This document shows positions 63,641 through 64,000 of a DNA stretch of 64,000 bases, in pieces. How positions within the stretch are numbered: position 1 is the stretch's first letter; each line of letters begins with the position of its first letter. Both the position numbers and the translations under genes were made by a program. The stretch is from contig QEOQ01000651.1 in assembly GCA_010279815.1 (NCBI GenBank), positions 354,587-418,586 of the forward strand, read 5' to 3'. The DNA comes from Brachionus plicatilis. Its lineage: Eukaryota > Rotifera > Eurotatoria > Ploima > Brachionidae. The notes below the pieces were generated by a model. The model had not been told where the DNA came from. It ran no database searches and saw only the letters and a list, made by a program, of their open reading frames with translations.

Positions 63641-64000
63641 CAATAGCCCAAGATGAAAATCTTAAATGAAAAAGATCAAAAATAGAGACATTGTGAATTT
63701 TGGTACAAAAATCAAAAACAAAATATTAAAAGTATCAGGTTAAATTAGTTCACAAATTAAAATTTATAACTCTTGTATCCATTCATTCAATTCACTCACT
63801 TAAAAGAATTATAAATTTTAAAAGATTAAATTCTTTTGCCTTTAAAAGTAAGTTTTCATTAAAATCAATTAAAAAATTAAAGCATATTAAAGTTCAATAA
63901 AAAAAGGACATTTTAAAATTTTAAATATGAAAATAAATTAGACATAATATCGACACATTAACTGCTACTCATTAATTTGAATTTTTTACCATACTAAATC
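63641..64000. repeat. Repeat mixture at the window edge
   Basis: 63641-63735 is the GGCAATGTG-family arm (complement of 57541-57603 and neighbours). 63735-63945 again resembles the interior of the GGCAAATTG family, inverted. No gene is seen. Confidence 0.6.

Overview
This is a strongly AT-rich animal nuclear window with two assembly gaps (6867-7543 and 24422-25051). It contains metazoan genes (a rhodopsin-type GPCR, a LOTUS/Tudor piRNA-pathway protein, cysteine dioxygenase, a ciliary coiled-coil protein, a CD225/dispanin protein, a complex I subunit). Introns are mostly 40-90 nt, and LINE, DNA-transposon and SINE debris is dense. The gene style and the tight same-strand small-gene pair at 10.8-11.2 kb fit a small spiralian such as a monogonont rotifer (Brachionus-like). 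The organism call is inference, not proven from sequence.

Layout. 0-5.1 kb is nested transposon debris: a Tc1/mariner-like element (1148-3033) splits a LINE frame and itself carries a hAT-like MITE. 5.4-6.5 kb holds a GPCR (-). 7.5-8.4 kb is a piggyBac relic. 8.5-9.0 kb encodes a DUF1772 membrane protein (-). 9.3-10.5 kb holds two large inverted repeats. 10.8-21.4 kb is a plus-strand gene cluster: a 49-aa membrane protein, an NDUFB1-like subunit, and a three-exon TDRD5-like gene whose first intron hosts an antisense EF-hand gene. 22-30 kb is mobile: a Ty3/gypsy pol end split by a hAT-like element with a perfect 8-bp target duplication, transposase relics, and a hAT transposase C-terminus. 30.3-33.0 kb has two divergent cysteine-rich secreted proteins. 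34.6-39.4 kb is LINEs and a long hairpin. 39.7-40.5 kb is cysteine dioxygenase (-). 41-46.4 kb is repeats. 46.7-50.5 kb has an acidic protein and a CFAP184/CCDC96-like gene. 51-55.4 kb is nested elements. 55.5-56.5 kb is an apparently intact pogo/Psq-derived gene. 59 kb is a dispanin, and 59.4-64 kb is repeats.

Most novel signal. A family of TIR elements begins GGGTC, has TIRs built from repeated GGTCAC/GTGACC words, makes 8-bp hAT-like target duplications and carries one small C2H2 zinc-finger reading frame. Copies lie at 52283-53578 and 62067-62844, with a probable degenerate third at 22856-23250. Several other short families here (TIRs CAGAGTTGG, GGCAAATTG, GGCAAAATG, GGCAATGTG) also show 8-bp duplications, and the only hAT transposase sequence seen in the window is a broken C-terminus at 29.4-29.8 kb.

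All calls come from reading the sequence. No database search was run.
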